Source: Tenacibaculum haliotis (GTDB lineage Bacteria; Bacteroidota; Bacteroidia; Flavobacteriales; Flavobacteriaceae). Taken from it: DNA of 64,000 bases. The position numbers and the translations under genes are program-made. Positions 46,194 through 54,027 of the stretch are shown here, piece after piece (position 1 is the stretch's first letter; each line of letters starts with the position of its first letter). The stretch is from NCBI RefSeq assembly GCF_025215075.1, contig NZ_JAOBTH010000028.1, positions 406,504 to 470,503 of the forward strand, written 5' to 3'. The notes below the pieces were generated by a model. The model ran no database searches. It was not told the origin of the DNA and saw only the letters and a program-made list of their open reading frames with translations.

Positions 46194-47522
46194 CTAGTTT
46201 TGTTTTCCTATTTGATAATATTCAAAACCTTTATCTTGTAAATTGAAAACATTATACTGATTTCTACCATCAAAAATAATAGGAGTATTAAGTTGTTGTT
46301 TTATTTCTGAAAAATCAGGAGAGCGGAACTCTTTCCATTCTGTTAACATAATTAAAGCATCTGCTTCTTTTAAAACCTCATATTTTGATTCGAAGTATGA
46401 AATACCATCAACCCCTTTTAAATAAAAGTGTTGTGCTTCCTCCATCGCTTTCGGATCGTATGCTTTTATGGTTGCTCCACGTTTTACCAATTCTTTTACT
46501 ACATAAATAGCGGGTGCTTCTCGCATATCATCGGTACCTGGTTTAAAAGCCAGTCCCCAAAGAGCAAAAACCTTTCCTGATAAATCTTCACCAAATCTTT
46601 TTACGATTTTCTCTGCAATCACAAACTTCTGTCGATTATTAACATCTTCAACAGACTTTATTAACTCAGCATTGTACCCGTGTTCTTGGGCAATTTTATT
46701 TAAGGCCTTTACATCTTTAGGAAAACAAGAACCTCCGTACCCTGCTCCTGGATAAATAAAACTGTACCCTATTCTACTATCTGAACCGATACCAATACGA
46801 ACTTGGTTCGCATCTGCGCCTACTTTTTCACAGATATTAGCAATCTCGTTCATAAAAGAAATCTTAGTTGCTAACATTGCGTTCGCAGCGTATTTTGTCA
46901 TTTCTGCTGAGCGAATATCCATGCTAATAAGACGGTCGTGTGACCTTAAAAAAGGGCTATACAGTTCTTTCATGGTATCAAAAGCATACTCCGATGCTGC
47001 GCCAATAACAACTCTATCGGGCTTCATAAAATCATCGATGGCAGCTCCTTCCTTTAAAAATTCAGGATTTGAAACTATATCAAAAGCTATCTCTTCTCCT
47101 CTGCTAGCTAATTCTTGTTGAATGGCAACTTTTACTTTATCTGCTGTACCAACAGGTACGGTAGATTTATCAACTACCACAAGTCTTTTAGTCATTTTAC
47201 GACCTATTTCTTTGGCTACAGACAATACATATTGTAAATCTGCAGAGCCATCATCGCCCATAGGAGTTCCGACAGCGATAAAAACAACCTCAGCATCTCT
47301 TATCGCTTCTTCTAACTTGGTGGTGAAAAACAGGTTTTTATTTGCGATATTTTTCAACACCATATTTTCTAAACCTGGCTCATAAATAGGAATAATCCCT
47401 TCATGTAGCTTATCTATTTTATGTGAATCAATATCTACACAAGTAACCCTGTTTCCCATCTCAGAAAAACAAGCCCCTGAAACCAAACCTACATATCCTG
47501 ATCCGACAACTGCTATATTCAT
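46194..47522 (-). CDS. ugd: UDP-glucose 6-dehydrogenase
   Basis: 442 residues: NIAVVGSGYVGLVSGACFSE NAD-binding opening, VDKSTVPVGT, NPEFLKEGAA and the catalytic Cys in GAGYGGSCFPKDV (about residue 260). It oxidises UDP-glucose to UDP-glucuronate, which feeds the epimerase next door. It follows the cytidylyltransferase-like gene at 8 bp. Confidence 0.96.
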   Translation of the reverse strand: MNIAVVGSGYVGLVSGACFSEMGNRVTCVDIDSHKIDKLHEGIIPIYEPGLENMVLKNIANKNLFFTTKLEEAIRDAEVVFIAVGTPMGDDGSADLQYVLSVAKEIGRKMTKRLVVVDKSTVPVGTADKVKVAIQQELASRGEEIAFDIVSNPEFLKEGAAIDDFMKPDRVVIGAASEYAFDTMKELYSPFLRSHDRLISMDIRSAEMTKYAANAMLATKISFMNEIANICEKVGADANQVRIGIGSDSRIGYSFIYPGAGYGGSCFPKDVKALNKIAQEHGYNAELIKSVEDVNNRQKFVIAEKIVKRFGEDLSGKVFALWGLAFKPGTDDMREAPAIYVVKELVKRGATIKAYDPKAMEEAQHFYLKGVDGISYFESKYEVLKEADALIMLTEWKEFRSPDFSEIKQQLNTPIIFDGRNQYNVFNLQDKGFEYYQIGKQN

Positions 47523-47530
47523 TCTTCTTA

Positions 47531-47956
47531 TTATTTAAGCTTATTATTTTCTTTTTCAGCTACCTCCTTACGCAATTCGCTGCTAGAAAAACGATGTTCT
47601 CGTTTGTTATAAAATAAGGTGATGCCTTTTTCTTCACAGTAGGTACGCCCTGTAAAATTTTTATCAGTATATTCATCTCCTAAAATGCGCACATCTATTT
47701 TAAAAGATTGCAATACATCCTCTAAGTCTTGCTCTGTAGTATACGGCACTATCTCATCAACATATTTACATCCTTTTAGCTGAATGTATCTTTCTACTAC
47801 AGATTGTATGGGTTTGTTTTTTTCAGGTCTATCAACCGTAGGGTCTGTTTGCAAACCACAAATCAAATAATCGCATTGTTCTTTTGCGTCTTCTAACATT
47901 TTTACATGACCCGCATGCAACAAATCGAATGCGCTAAAGGTTATTCCTATTCTCAT
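47531..47956 (-). CDS. cytidylyltransferase/adenylyltransferase family protein
   Basis: 141 residues with the HxGH nucleotidyltransferase fold: GITFSAFDLLHAGHVKML (residues about 3-20), and the second signature reduced to FSSSELRKE in place of the RTEGISTT-type motif. This is close to CTP:glycerol-3-phosphate cytidylyltransferase (TagD) and to HldE-like proteins. In the polysaccharide locus a CDP-activated glycerol or similar group is plausible, but no transferase partner for it is recognisable. A clean promoter hexamer lies just upstream. Confidence 0.87.
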   Translation of the reverse strand: MRIGITFSAFDLLHAGHVKMLEDAKEQCDYLICGLQTDPTVDRPEKNKPIQSVVERYIQLKGCKYVDEIVPYTTEQDLEDVLQSFKIDVRILGDEYTDKNFTGRTYCEEKGITLFYNKREHRFSSSELRKEVAEKENNKLK

Positions 47957-47972
47957 TTCTTTTTCTTTTTTG

Positions 47973-47980
47973 CAAATATA
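47973..47980 (-). promoter_or_regulatory. internal -7 element before the cytidylyltransferase gene
   Basis: Minus-strand TATATTTG fills the 27-bp gap between the wlbA-like stop and the next gene, with a leader of about 15 bases. No TTG at the expected distance. Confidence 0.55.
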
Positions 47981-47983
47981 CTT

Positions 47984-48922
47984 TTATCCCCTTAAAAATA
48001 AATGTTTCTCTCCTGAATTAACCAATGCTGTATTCCTGATATCATGCACAATTTCTATAGATGATTTAGCATCTATTAATCCAAAACCATTTCCTTTTAA
48101 AATACCTTTATAACTTTCGGTATGTAATTCTGTAAATCCGCCACTAAACTCAATTTCTTCTCCGTCTACGGTTATAGATCGATACGTTCTTTGTCCATTT
48201 TCTAGGACTTGCTTTGGTAATGAATTTTCATCAATTGATAAAAACCAACGTACTCTTGCATTTTCAAACTCTAAATAACCTGCCGACTTATCTTTTTCTC
48301 TTAAGTGTACCAAATTTTCTTGCACTTCACCAAAAATCCAAGAAAGCATATCGTAAAAATGAACCCCTATATTTGTTGCAATTCCTCCCGATTTACTTTC
48401 ATCTCCTTTCCATGAAACATCATACCAATTACCACGAGAAGTGATATACGTTAAATCAATATCGTATTTACCTTTTTTATTTTCAGCTTCAACTTTCTTT
48501 TTTAAAGCAATAATACTTGGGTGTAACCTTAATTGAAGTATGGTATTAATACTATTTCCTGACTCTTTTTCGATTGCTTGTAAAGCATCTACATTCCATG
48601 GATTTAAAACTAATGGTTTTTCACAAATTGCATCTGCTCCTCTTCGCAAGGCCATTCTTATATGTGAATCGTGTAAATAATTTGGTGTACAAATACTTAC
48701 ATAATCTAACTGTATGTTTTGTTGGCGCTTTATTTTTTCTATGTGTCGGTCAAATCGCTCGAACTCCACAAAAAAATCTGCTTTCGGAAAATAACTATCC
48801 ATTACACCTACACTATCAAACTTATCTAGCGCAGCTATTAAATTATTGTTCGTGTCTTTTATAGCTCTTAAATGACGTGGAGCTATATATCCTGCAGCAC
48901 CAATTAAAGCAAAATTTTTCAT
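47984..48922 (-). CDS. UDP-GlcNAcA 3-dehydrogenase (WlbA/WbpB-like)
   Basis: 312 residues of the Gfo/Idh/MocA family. It closely resembles WlbA: FALIGAAGYIAPRHLRAIKD, AALDKFDSVGVMDSYFP, FFVEFERFDRHIEKI, CTPNYLHDSHIRMALRRGAD, CEKPLVLNPWNVDAL, and GVHFYDMLSWIFG. WlbA oxidises UDP-N-acetylglucosaminuronate at C3, the step before transamination. Its stop-start junction with the upstream wbpA-like gene is a one-base overlap, consistent with a two-step pathway unit. Confidence 0.93.
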   Translation of the reverse strand: MKNFALIGAAGYIAPRHLRAIKDTNNNLIAALDKFDSVGVMDSYFPKADFFVEFERFDRHIEKIKRQQNIQLDYVSICTPNYLHDSHIRMALRRGADAICEKPLVLNPWNVDALQAIEKESGNSINTILQLRLHPSIIALKKKVEAENKKGKYDIDLTYITSRGNWYDVSWKGDESKSGGIATNIGVHFYDMLSWIFGEVQENLVHLREKDKSAGYLEFENARVRWFLSIDENSLPKQVLENGQRTYRSITVDGEEIEFSGGFTELHTESYKGILKGNGFGLIDAKSSIEIVHDIRNTALVNSGEKHLFLRG

Positions 48923-50208
48923 TATAATGTTTTATCTATTAATTTTTGAGGTAGGAAATTTTTCACATCATAAACGACTCCGTTTTCCTTTTTCAACCTC
49001 AATAAATCTACTTGTTTAAATTCATTGTGTGATACCGCTAAAACAACTGCATCATATTTTTTCTTGTATAGCGTATCATTTAAAGTTATGCCGTATATAT
49101 CTAAAACTTCTTTTTCTTTTGCCCACGGATCATAAATATCAATAGTAACTCCGTAACTTTTTAAAGCATGATACACATCAATTACTTTTGTATTTCTTAT
49201 ATCCGGACAGTTTTCTTTAAAAGTGACTCCTAAAATTAAAATTTCAGCATTTTTAACTTTTACATCTTTTGCTATCATCAATTTTACCACTTCTGAAGCA
49301 ACATGATTTCCCATGCTGTCATTCAAACGTCTTCCTGATAAAATTATTTCTGGATAATACCCAAACTGTTGTGCTTTTTGCGCCAAATAAAATGGATCTA
49401 CTCCAATACAATGCCCACCTACTAAACCCGGTTTAAATGGTAAAAAATTCCATTTAGTTCCTGCAGCCTCTAAAACATCATTAGTATTAATATTCATTAA
49501 ACTAAAGATCTTAGCCAACTCATTTACAAAAGCAATATTGATATCTCTTTGGCAGTTTTCTATAATTTTTGATGCTTCAGCAACTTTAATAGAAGGTGCC
49601 ATATGAGTTCCTGCAGCAATGACCGACTTATATAAATCATCAACTTTTTTAGCTGTTGCCTCTGTAGAGCCTGAAGTAACTTTTAAAATATTTTCTACGG
49701 TACGAATTTTATCTCCCGGACTTATTCTTTCAGGTGAATAGCCTACATAAAAATCTTGATTCAATTTTAATCCTGATTCTTTTTCCAAAACAGGCACACA
49801 GTCTTCTTCTGTTGCTCCTGGATATACTGTAGACTCATAAACTACAATATTGCCTTTCTTCAAGACGTTTCCTATTGTTTTACTTGCACTTAATAACGGC
49901 GTTAAAATAGGTTGGTTGTTTTTATCTACGGATGTTGGTACTGTTACAATATAATAATCACAACTTCTTATATCATCAGCATTACTTGTTATAAACAATC
50001 CTTTTTCATCAGAGTCATTAACTACTAAAACTTCTTTTAATAAATCATTATTAACTTCTAACGTTACATCTAAACCTGATTTTAACTCTTCAACTCTTTT
50101 GAGTTTTATATCGAAACCAACCACTGAATATTTAGTCGCAAATAACCTCGCTAAAGGCAAACCGACATAACCCAATCCTATAATTCCAATTTTTGGTACA
50201 TTCATCAT
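48922..50208 (-). CDS. UDP-N-acetylhexosamine 6-dehydrogenase (WbpA/TviB-like)
   Basis: 428 residues of the UDP-glucose/GDP-mannose dehydrogenase family: KIGIIGLGYVGLPLARLFA, SESTVYPGATEEDC-type segment (YESTVYPGATEED), FKPGLVGGHCIGVDPFYLA with the catalytic Cys, and ILGVTFKENCPDIRNTK. The GLVGGHCIGVDP form marks the branch acting on UDP-GlcNAc (WbpA, TviB). With the WlbA-like gene after it, UDP-GlcNAc is the most likely substrate. It is the first gene of the polysaccharide locus. Confidence 0.93.
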   Translation of the reverse strand: MMNVPKIGIIGLGYVGLPLARLFATKYSVVGFDIKLKRVEELKSGLDVTLEVNNDLLKEVLVVNDSDEKGLFITSNADDIRSCDYYIVTVPTSVDKNNQPILTPLLSASKTIGNVLKKGNIVVYESTVYPGATEEDCVPVLEKESGLKLNQDFYVGYSPERISPGDKIRTVENILKVTSGSTEATAKKVDDLYKSVIAAGTHMAPSIKVAEASKIIENCQRDINIAFVNELAKIFSLMNINTNDVLEAAGTKWNFLPFKPGLVGGHCIGVDPFYLAQKAQQFGYYPEIILSGRRLNDSMGNHVASEVVKLMIAKDVKVKNAEILILGVTFKENCPDIRNTKVIDVYHALKSYGVTIDIYDPWAKEKEVLDIYGITLNDTLYKKKYDAVVLAVSHNEFKQVDLLRLKKENGVVYDVKNFLPQKLIDKTL

Positions 50209-50272
50209 TATTACAACTAAAATAGCTTACGAAATTACAAAAAACATAGACAACAAAATATTATAAACAAAA

Positions 50273-50301
50273 AAAGTCTCATCAAAATTTGATGAGACTT
50301 T
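50273..50301 (-). terminator. terminator of the tRNA-Val cluster
   Basis: A perfect 14-bp stem (arms 50273-50286 and 50288-50301) starts 3 bases after the last tRNA and is followed on the minus strand by T-rich sequence. Confidence 0.92.
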
Positions 50302-50304
50302 CTG

Positions 50305-50379
50305 TGGGCAATGAGGGATTCGAACCCCCGACCCCCTCGGTGTAAACGAGGTGCTCTGAACCAACTGAGCTAATTGCCC
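50305..50379 (-). tRNA. tRNA-Val (anticodon TAC), third copy
   Basis: Acceptor GGGCAAT/ATTGCCC, discriminator A, anticodon loop TTTACAC (anticodon at 50342-50344), T-arm with GGTTCGAATC. CCA is not encoded. Sequence identical by eye to the two other copies. Confidence 0.97.
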
Positions 50380-50413
50380 GATTTTATTTTAATTCCGTTC
50401 GGTAGGAATGTTG

Positions 50414-50488
50414 TGGGCAATGAGGGATTCGAACCCCCGACCCCCTCGGTGTAAACGAGGTGCTCTGAACCAACTGAGCTAATTGCCC
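50414..50488 (-). tRNA. tRNA-Val (anticodon TAC), second copy
   Basis: Identical by eye to the other two copies; 34 bp from the third copy and 38 bp from the first. Confidence 0.97.
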
Positions 50489-50526
50489 CGATATTTTTTT
50501 TAATTCCTTTTCGGTATGGAATTCTG

Positions 50527-50601
50527 TGGGCAATGAGGGATTCGAACCCCCGACCCCCTCGGTGTAAACGAGGTGCTCTGAACCAACTGAGCTAATTGCC
50601 C
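50527..50601 (-). tRNA. tRNA-Val (anticodon TAC), first copy
   Basis: The promoter-proximal copy; full cloverleaf as in the other copies. The promoter hexamer lies 13 bases upstream of its 5' end. Confidence 0.97.
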
Positions 50602-50614
50602 TCAATTGCGGGTG

Positions 50615-50644
50615 CAAATATAGTATTGTTTTAGAAAAAAACAA
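50615..50644 (-). promoter_or_regulatory. promoter of the tRNA-Val cluster
   Basis: Minus strand TTG (50644-50642), spacer of 19, TATATTTG (50622-50615): the same design as the tRNA-Thr promoter. Confidence 0.88.
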
Positions 50645-50662
50645 CACTATTCTACTTTAATT

Positions 50663-51871
50663 TTATAAAATTTCTGCAACGACAAACGTACTTCCTCCTA
50701 CGTAAACAACATCTTCTTTACTCGCTCTTAGCTTCGCTGCTTCAAAAGCTTGATTTACAGAATCAAACGATTCTCCAATCAGGTTATACTCCTTTGCGGC
50801 TTCTTTTAGTGTTTTTTCTGACATGCCTCTAGGAATCGCTGGTTTACAGAAATAATAAACAGCTTCTGTTGGAAATAGTGGTAAAACATCCTTTAAACTT
50901 TTATCAGAAACCATTCCTAAAACAATATGCGCTATTTTAAATTTTTCTTTTTTAAGTTGATTTAAAGTATAACTCAAACCTTCTTTGTTATGAGCGGTAT
51001 CGCATATTATTTTTGGGGCTGTCTGTAAAATTTGCCAACGTCCTTTTAAATTGGTGTTTTTAACAACGTTTAACAAACCTTTCTTTATGTTTTTTGCTGA
51101 TATTTTAAACTCTTTTAACTGCTGAATAGTTTTTACGGCTGTTTTTATATTGTTGGCTTGATAATCACCTAATAAATCGGTTTTGTAATTAAAATCTTCT
51201 TTCGAAGCAAATAGAATTTCAGCATTACAAGCATCCGCTTTAGTGATAAAAACACTTTCCACTTCTTTTTGACGCTCACCAATAACAACTGGAACTCCGT
51301 TTTTTATAATTCCTGCTTTTTCAAAAGCTATTTCGGGTAAAGTTTCTCCTAAAAACTGTGTATGATCTAATCCGATATTGGTAATCACCGAAACTTCGGG
51401 CGTTATAATGTTTGTAGAATCTAATCGTCCTCCCAAACCAACTTCTATAATAGCAATATCAACTTGTTGTTTTCCGAAGTAATCAAATGCCATTCCTACC
51501 GTCATTTCAAAAAAAGACAAGTGTTGTGCTTCTAAAAACTGTTTGTTTTCTGAAATAAATTCAACGACACTCTGTTTACCGATTTCTTCTCCGTTTATCC
51601 GGATTCGTTCGGTAAAATTTTTAAGATGTGGTGACGTATACAACCCTACTTTATAACCTGCTTCTTGTAAAACTGCAGCTATCATATGACTTGTAGATCC
51701 TTTTCCGTTGGTGCCACCTACATGAATTGTTTTGAATTTTTTTTCAGGATTACCCAATTCATCACTTAAAGCAATACTATTGGTTAAATCTTTTTTAAAA
51801 GCTGTTTTACCTTGATTTTGGTACATTGGCAGTTGTGCAAACATCCAATCTACCGTTTCTTGATATGTCAT
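50663..51871 (-). CDS. folC: folylpolyglutamate synthase / dihydrofolate synthase
   Basis: 402 residues of the Mur ligase superfamily: HVGGTNGKGSTSHMIAAVL (P-loop, about residues 50-68), FFEMTVGMAFDYF, EVGLGGRLDSTNII and ITNIGLDHTQFLG. It adds glutamate to folates. Downstream of tonB on the same strand, 56 bp; its stop is just before the tRNA-Val promoter with no obvious terminator between. Confidence 0.95.
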   Translation of the reverse strand: MTYQETVDWMFAQLPMYQNQGKTAFKKDLTNSIALSDELGNPEKKFKTIHVGGTNGKGSTSHMIAAVLQEAGYKVGLYTSPHLKNFTERIRINGEEIGKQSVVEFISENKQFLEAQHLSFFEMTVGMAFDYFGKQQVDIAIIEVGLGGRLDSTNIITPEVSVITNIGLDHTQFLGETLPEIAFEKAGIIKNGVPVVIGERQKEVESVFITKADACNAEILFASKEDFNYKTDLLGDYQANNIKTAVKTIQQLKEFKISAKNIKKGLLNVVKNTNLKGRWQILQTAPKIICDTAHNKEGLSYTLNQLKKEKFKIAHIVLGMVSDKSLKDVLPLFPTEAVYYFCKPAIPRGMSEKTLKEAAKEYNLIGESFDSVNQAFEAAKLRASKEDVVYVGGSTFVVAEIL

Positions 51872-51927
51872 ATATCTATTTTATAATCTCTCAACGTTCA
51901 TTGAGATGACATTTTATTAAAAGCTAG

Positions 51928-52752
51928 TTATTTAGACAAAGAAAACTTGTAGATAATGGTTCCTCTTTGTTTTGAAGGCGCATTTACTGCTGCGTTCCAT
52001 TTTGTTCTTAAAGCAGCTTCTTTTGCTGGTTTTAATAAACATGCTGCTGTATTTGTTGATCCTTTTACTCCCGGAATAGCTTTGATTACTTTTCCATTTT
52101 GATCAACCTCAATACTTACGACCACTGTACCTTCTTCTTGGCAATCTGGTTTTTGTATCGGTTTAGAAAGTGCAGTTCTTCCTTTTAAATTATAATTCCC
52201 TCCAGAACCACTTCCTGAATTTCCATAATATTTACTAGCATTCGGATCACCTTTTTCATTTCCTTTTACACCCGATTTATCATCATCTCCCTCTCCTTTT
52301 GTTGCACCATCTTTCGATGTTCCGTTTAATAAACTATTTAACGCATCCGTTGTTTCTTTTGATGGTGTAGGTTTTGGTTTCTTTTTAGGTGTTATTTTTT
52401 TAGGGACTTCTTTTACAACTTCTTTTTTTTCTTTTGATTTTTCTATAACCGGAACCTCTTTTGTTGTTTCACTTGTAAGCACTTCTTCTGTTACAGTTTC
52501 TTGTGGTATTTCTTTTACGGGTTCTTCCGCTACTTCTTCTTGTGGTTTCTCTGGTGCCGATTGTGATTTTGTTTTTTCAACAGGTTCACCACTACCAACT
52601 TCCGAATTTCCGAAATTAATAGCCAATCCGTACTCTATTGGTGGATCTAAATATTTCATTCCGAAATTAAATACTCCAACGATTAAAAGCATCAGAATAA
52701 CAGCAGTAATAATTGCTGATTTACGTTTATGTTCGGTTTCAAATATTTTCAT
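51928..52752 (-). CDS. tonB: TonB energy transducer
   Basis: 274 residues: one N-terminal membrane helix (about 13-31), a long Pro/Glu/Lys-rich spacer (about 55-135, with PKKITPKKKPKPTPS), a Gly/Asp/Ser-rich linker (about 145-180) and a C-terminal TonB domain (about 195-274, GTVVVSIEVDQNGKVIKAIP, RGTIIYKFSL). It transmits proton-motive energy to outer-membrane receptors. It follows exbD at 62 bp in an exbB-exbD-tonB set. Confidence 0.92.
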   Translation of the reverse strand: MKIFETEHKRKSAIITAVILMLLIVGVFNFGMKYLDPPIEYGLAINFGNSEVGSGEPVEKTKSQSAPEKPQEEVAEEPVKEIPQETVTEEVLTSETTKEVPVIEKSKEKKEVVKEVPKKITPKKKPKPTPSKETTDALNSLLNGTSKDGATKGEGDDDKSGVKGNEKGDPNASKYYGNSGSGSGGNYNLKGRTALSKPIQKPDCQEEGTVVVSIEVDQNGKVIKAIPGVKGSTNTAACLLKPAKEAALRTKWNAAVNAPSKQRGTIIYKFSLSK

Positions 52753-52814
52753 TTTACTAATTTATCCATGCTGATTTTAATATCCCTCGAAAAACAACTC
52801 GAAGTAACATTAAA

Positions 52815-53207
52815 TTACTTGCCTTTTACAGCTAAAATCATTTTTAATTTATTCTTGTTCGCAATATCGATAACTTTCATTACGTTTTTATAAGGCGCAT
52901 TTTGATCGCCTCTAATAACAATGGTTTTCTTTTTGTCTGCCCCAACTTTTGTTAGAATTGTTCGTTCTAAATCTGCTGAATTCACCTTAGTCTTATCAAT
53001 ATAAAAAGCAGCTTTATCGGTAATGGTAACAGCTACCACTTTACTACTTTCTGTTTTACCGCCTGCTTTTGGTAACAAAACATCAATGGCACTTACTGTA
53101 ACTAATGTTGATGTTAGCATGAAAAATATTAATAACAAGAAAACAATATCCGTCATAGACGACATATTAAAACTTGGATCAACTTTATTTCTTCCCTTTA
53201 AATTCAT
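52815..53207 (-). CDS. exbD: ExbD/TolR-type biopolymer transporter
   Basis: 130 residues: short cytoplasmic part, one membrane helix (about 17-37) carrying the family Asp in SMTDIVFLLLIFFMLTST, then a periplasmic domain ending KMILAVKGK. It forms the proton-channel motor with ExbB. It overlaps the exbB stop by one base. Confidence 0.94.
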   Translation of the reverse strand: MNLKGRNKVDPSFNMSSMTDIVFLLLIFFMLTSTLVTVSAIDVLLPKAGGKTESSKVVAVTITDKAAFYIDKTKVNSADLERTILTKVGADKKKTIVIRGDQNAPYKNVMKVIDIANKNKLKMILAVKGK

Positions 53208-53890
53208 TAGGCTGGTTCGTTTAATAAATCTAAAAACTCGACAGATTTTGCTTCCATTTGGTACACCACTTTATCAGTACGAACAACTAAATGATTATAC
53301 GATATATAAGCTATAATACCAACTATTAAACCTGCTACAGTTGTTGTCATTGCAGTGTATAATCCATCAGAAAGTAATTTTATATCTATTTGTCCGCCAG
53401 AATTTGCTATTTCATGTATAGCAACAATCATACCTATTACGGTACCTAAAAATCCAATCATTGGTGCAGCACCTGCAATTGTTGCTATTACGGAAACGTT
53501 TCTTTCTAATTGATAGACTTCTAATTTTCCGGCATTTTCTATTGCCTTATTAATATCATCTAATGGTTTTCCTATTCTAGAAATTCCTTTTCCAATTAAA
53601 CGAGCTGTAGGAGAATTAGTATTTGTACACAATGCTTTTGCACTTTCTATCTTTCCGCTTATAATATGATCTCGTATTTGATTCATGAAGTTTTTATCTA
53701 CTTCTGAAGCTGCTTTAATTGCAAAAAAACGTTCAAAATAAATATATAATGCCACCGCTAATAGCACAAAAAGTAGGCCTATAATAATTTGACCTCCTAA
53801 ACCACCATCTTTAATTAACTGAAGTATAGATAGTGTTTTTTCTTCGGATACTGTTCCTTCTATATTTTCTTGAATAAATAATAACATCAA
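53207..53890 (-). CDS. exbB: ExbB/MotA/TolQ-type proton channel
   Basis: 227 residues with three membrane helices (about 33-53, 130-155, 173-195), the second containing APMIGFLGTVIGMI and the third TAMTTTVAGLIVGIIAY, whose Thr residues line the channel in this family. It energises TonB together with ExbD. It is the first gene of the exbB-exbD-tonB unit. Confidence 0.95.
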   Translation of the reverse strand: MMLLFIQENIEGTVSEEKTLSILQLIKDGGLGGQIIIGLLFVLLAVALYIYFERFFAIKAASEVDKNFMNQIRDHIISGKIESAKALCTNTNSPTARLIGKGISRIGKPLDDINKAIENAGKLEVYQLERNVSVIATIAGAAPMIGFLGTVIGMIVAIHEIANSGGQIDIKLLSDGLYTAMTTTVAGLIVGIIAYISYNHLVVRTDKVVYQMEAKSVEFLDLLNEPA

Positions 53891-53943
53891 CTTATTTTTT
53901 AAGTGCTTTTAATACTAACGACTCTTTTATGCTTTAATTGTTT

Positions 53944-54012
53944 AAAAAAATCATCCTGAATATCATAAAGCATCTTTAAAAGAGTACGTTATGTATTCAA
54001 AATGATTTTTTT
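53944..54012. terminator. long imperfect inverted repeat between nhaD and exbB
   Basis: Arms 53944-53968 and 53989-54012 pair over about 24 bp with a two-base mismatch and one bulge; the T run on the minus strand (complement of 53944-53950) makes it a likely terminator of nhaD. A second pairing (ACTCTTTT at 53921 with AAAAGAGT at 53978) would compete with it. Confidence 0.65.
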
Positions 54013-54027
54013 TATTTTACTATACTA

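Larger units (their letters stand above)
50305..50601 (-). repeat. tandem array of three ~111-bp tRNA units
   Basis: tRNA genes and spacers repeat together. Both spacers (50380-50413 and 50489-50526) contain TTTTAATTCC..TTCGGTA..GGAAT, a similar small inverted repeat, so the array arose by duplication of a whole unit. Confidence 0.85.

Noticed and set aside
50384..50647. Open frame across the tRNA-Val array (minus strand)
   Set aside because: It is read through tRNA sequences and spacers; the repeated peptide is a translation of the tRNA copies.
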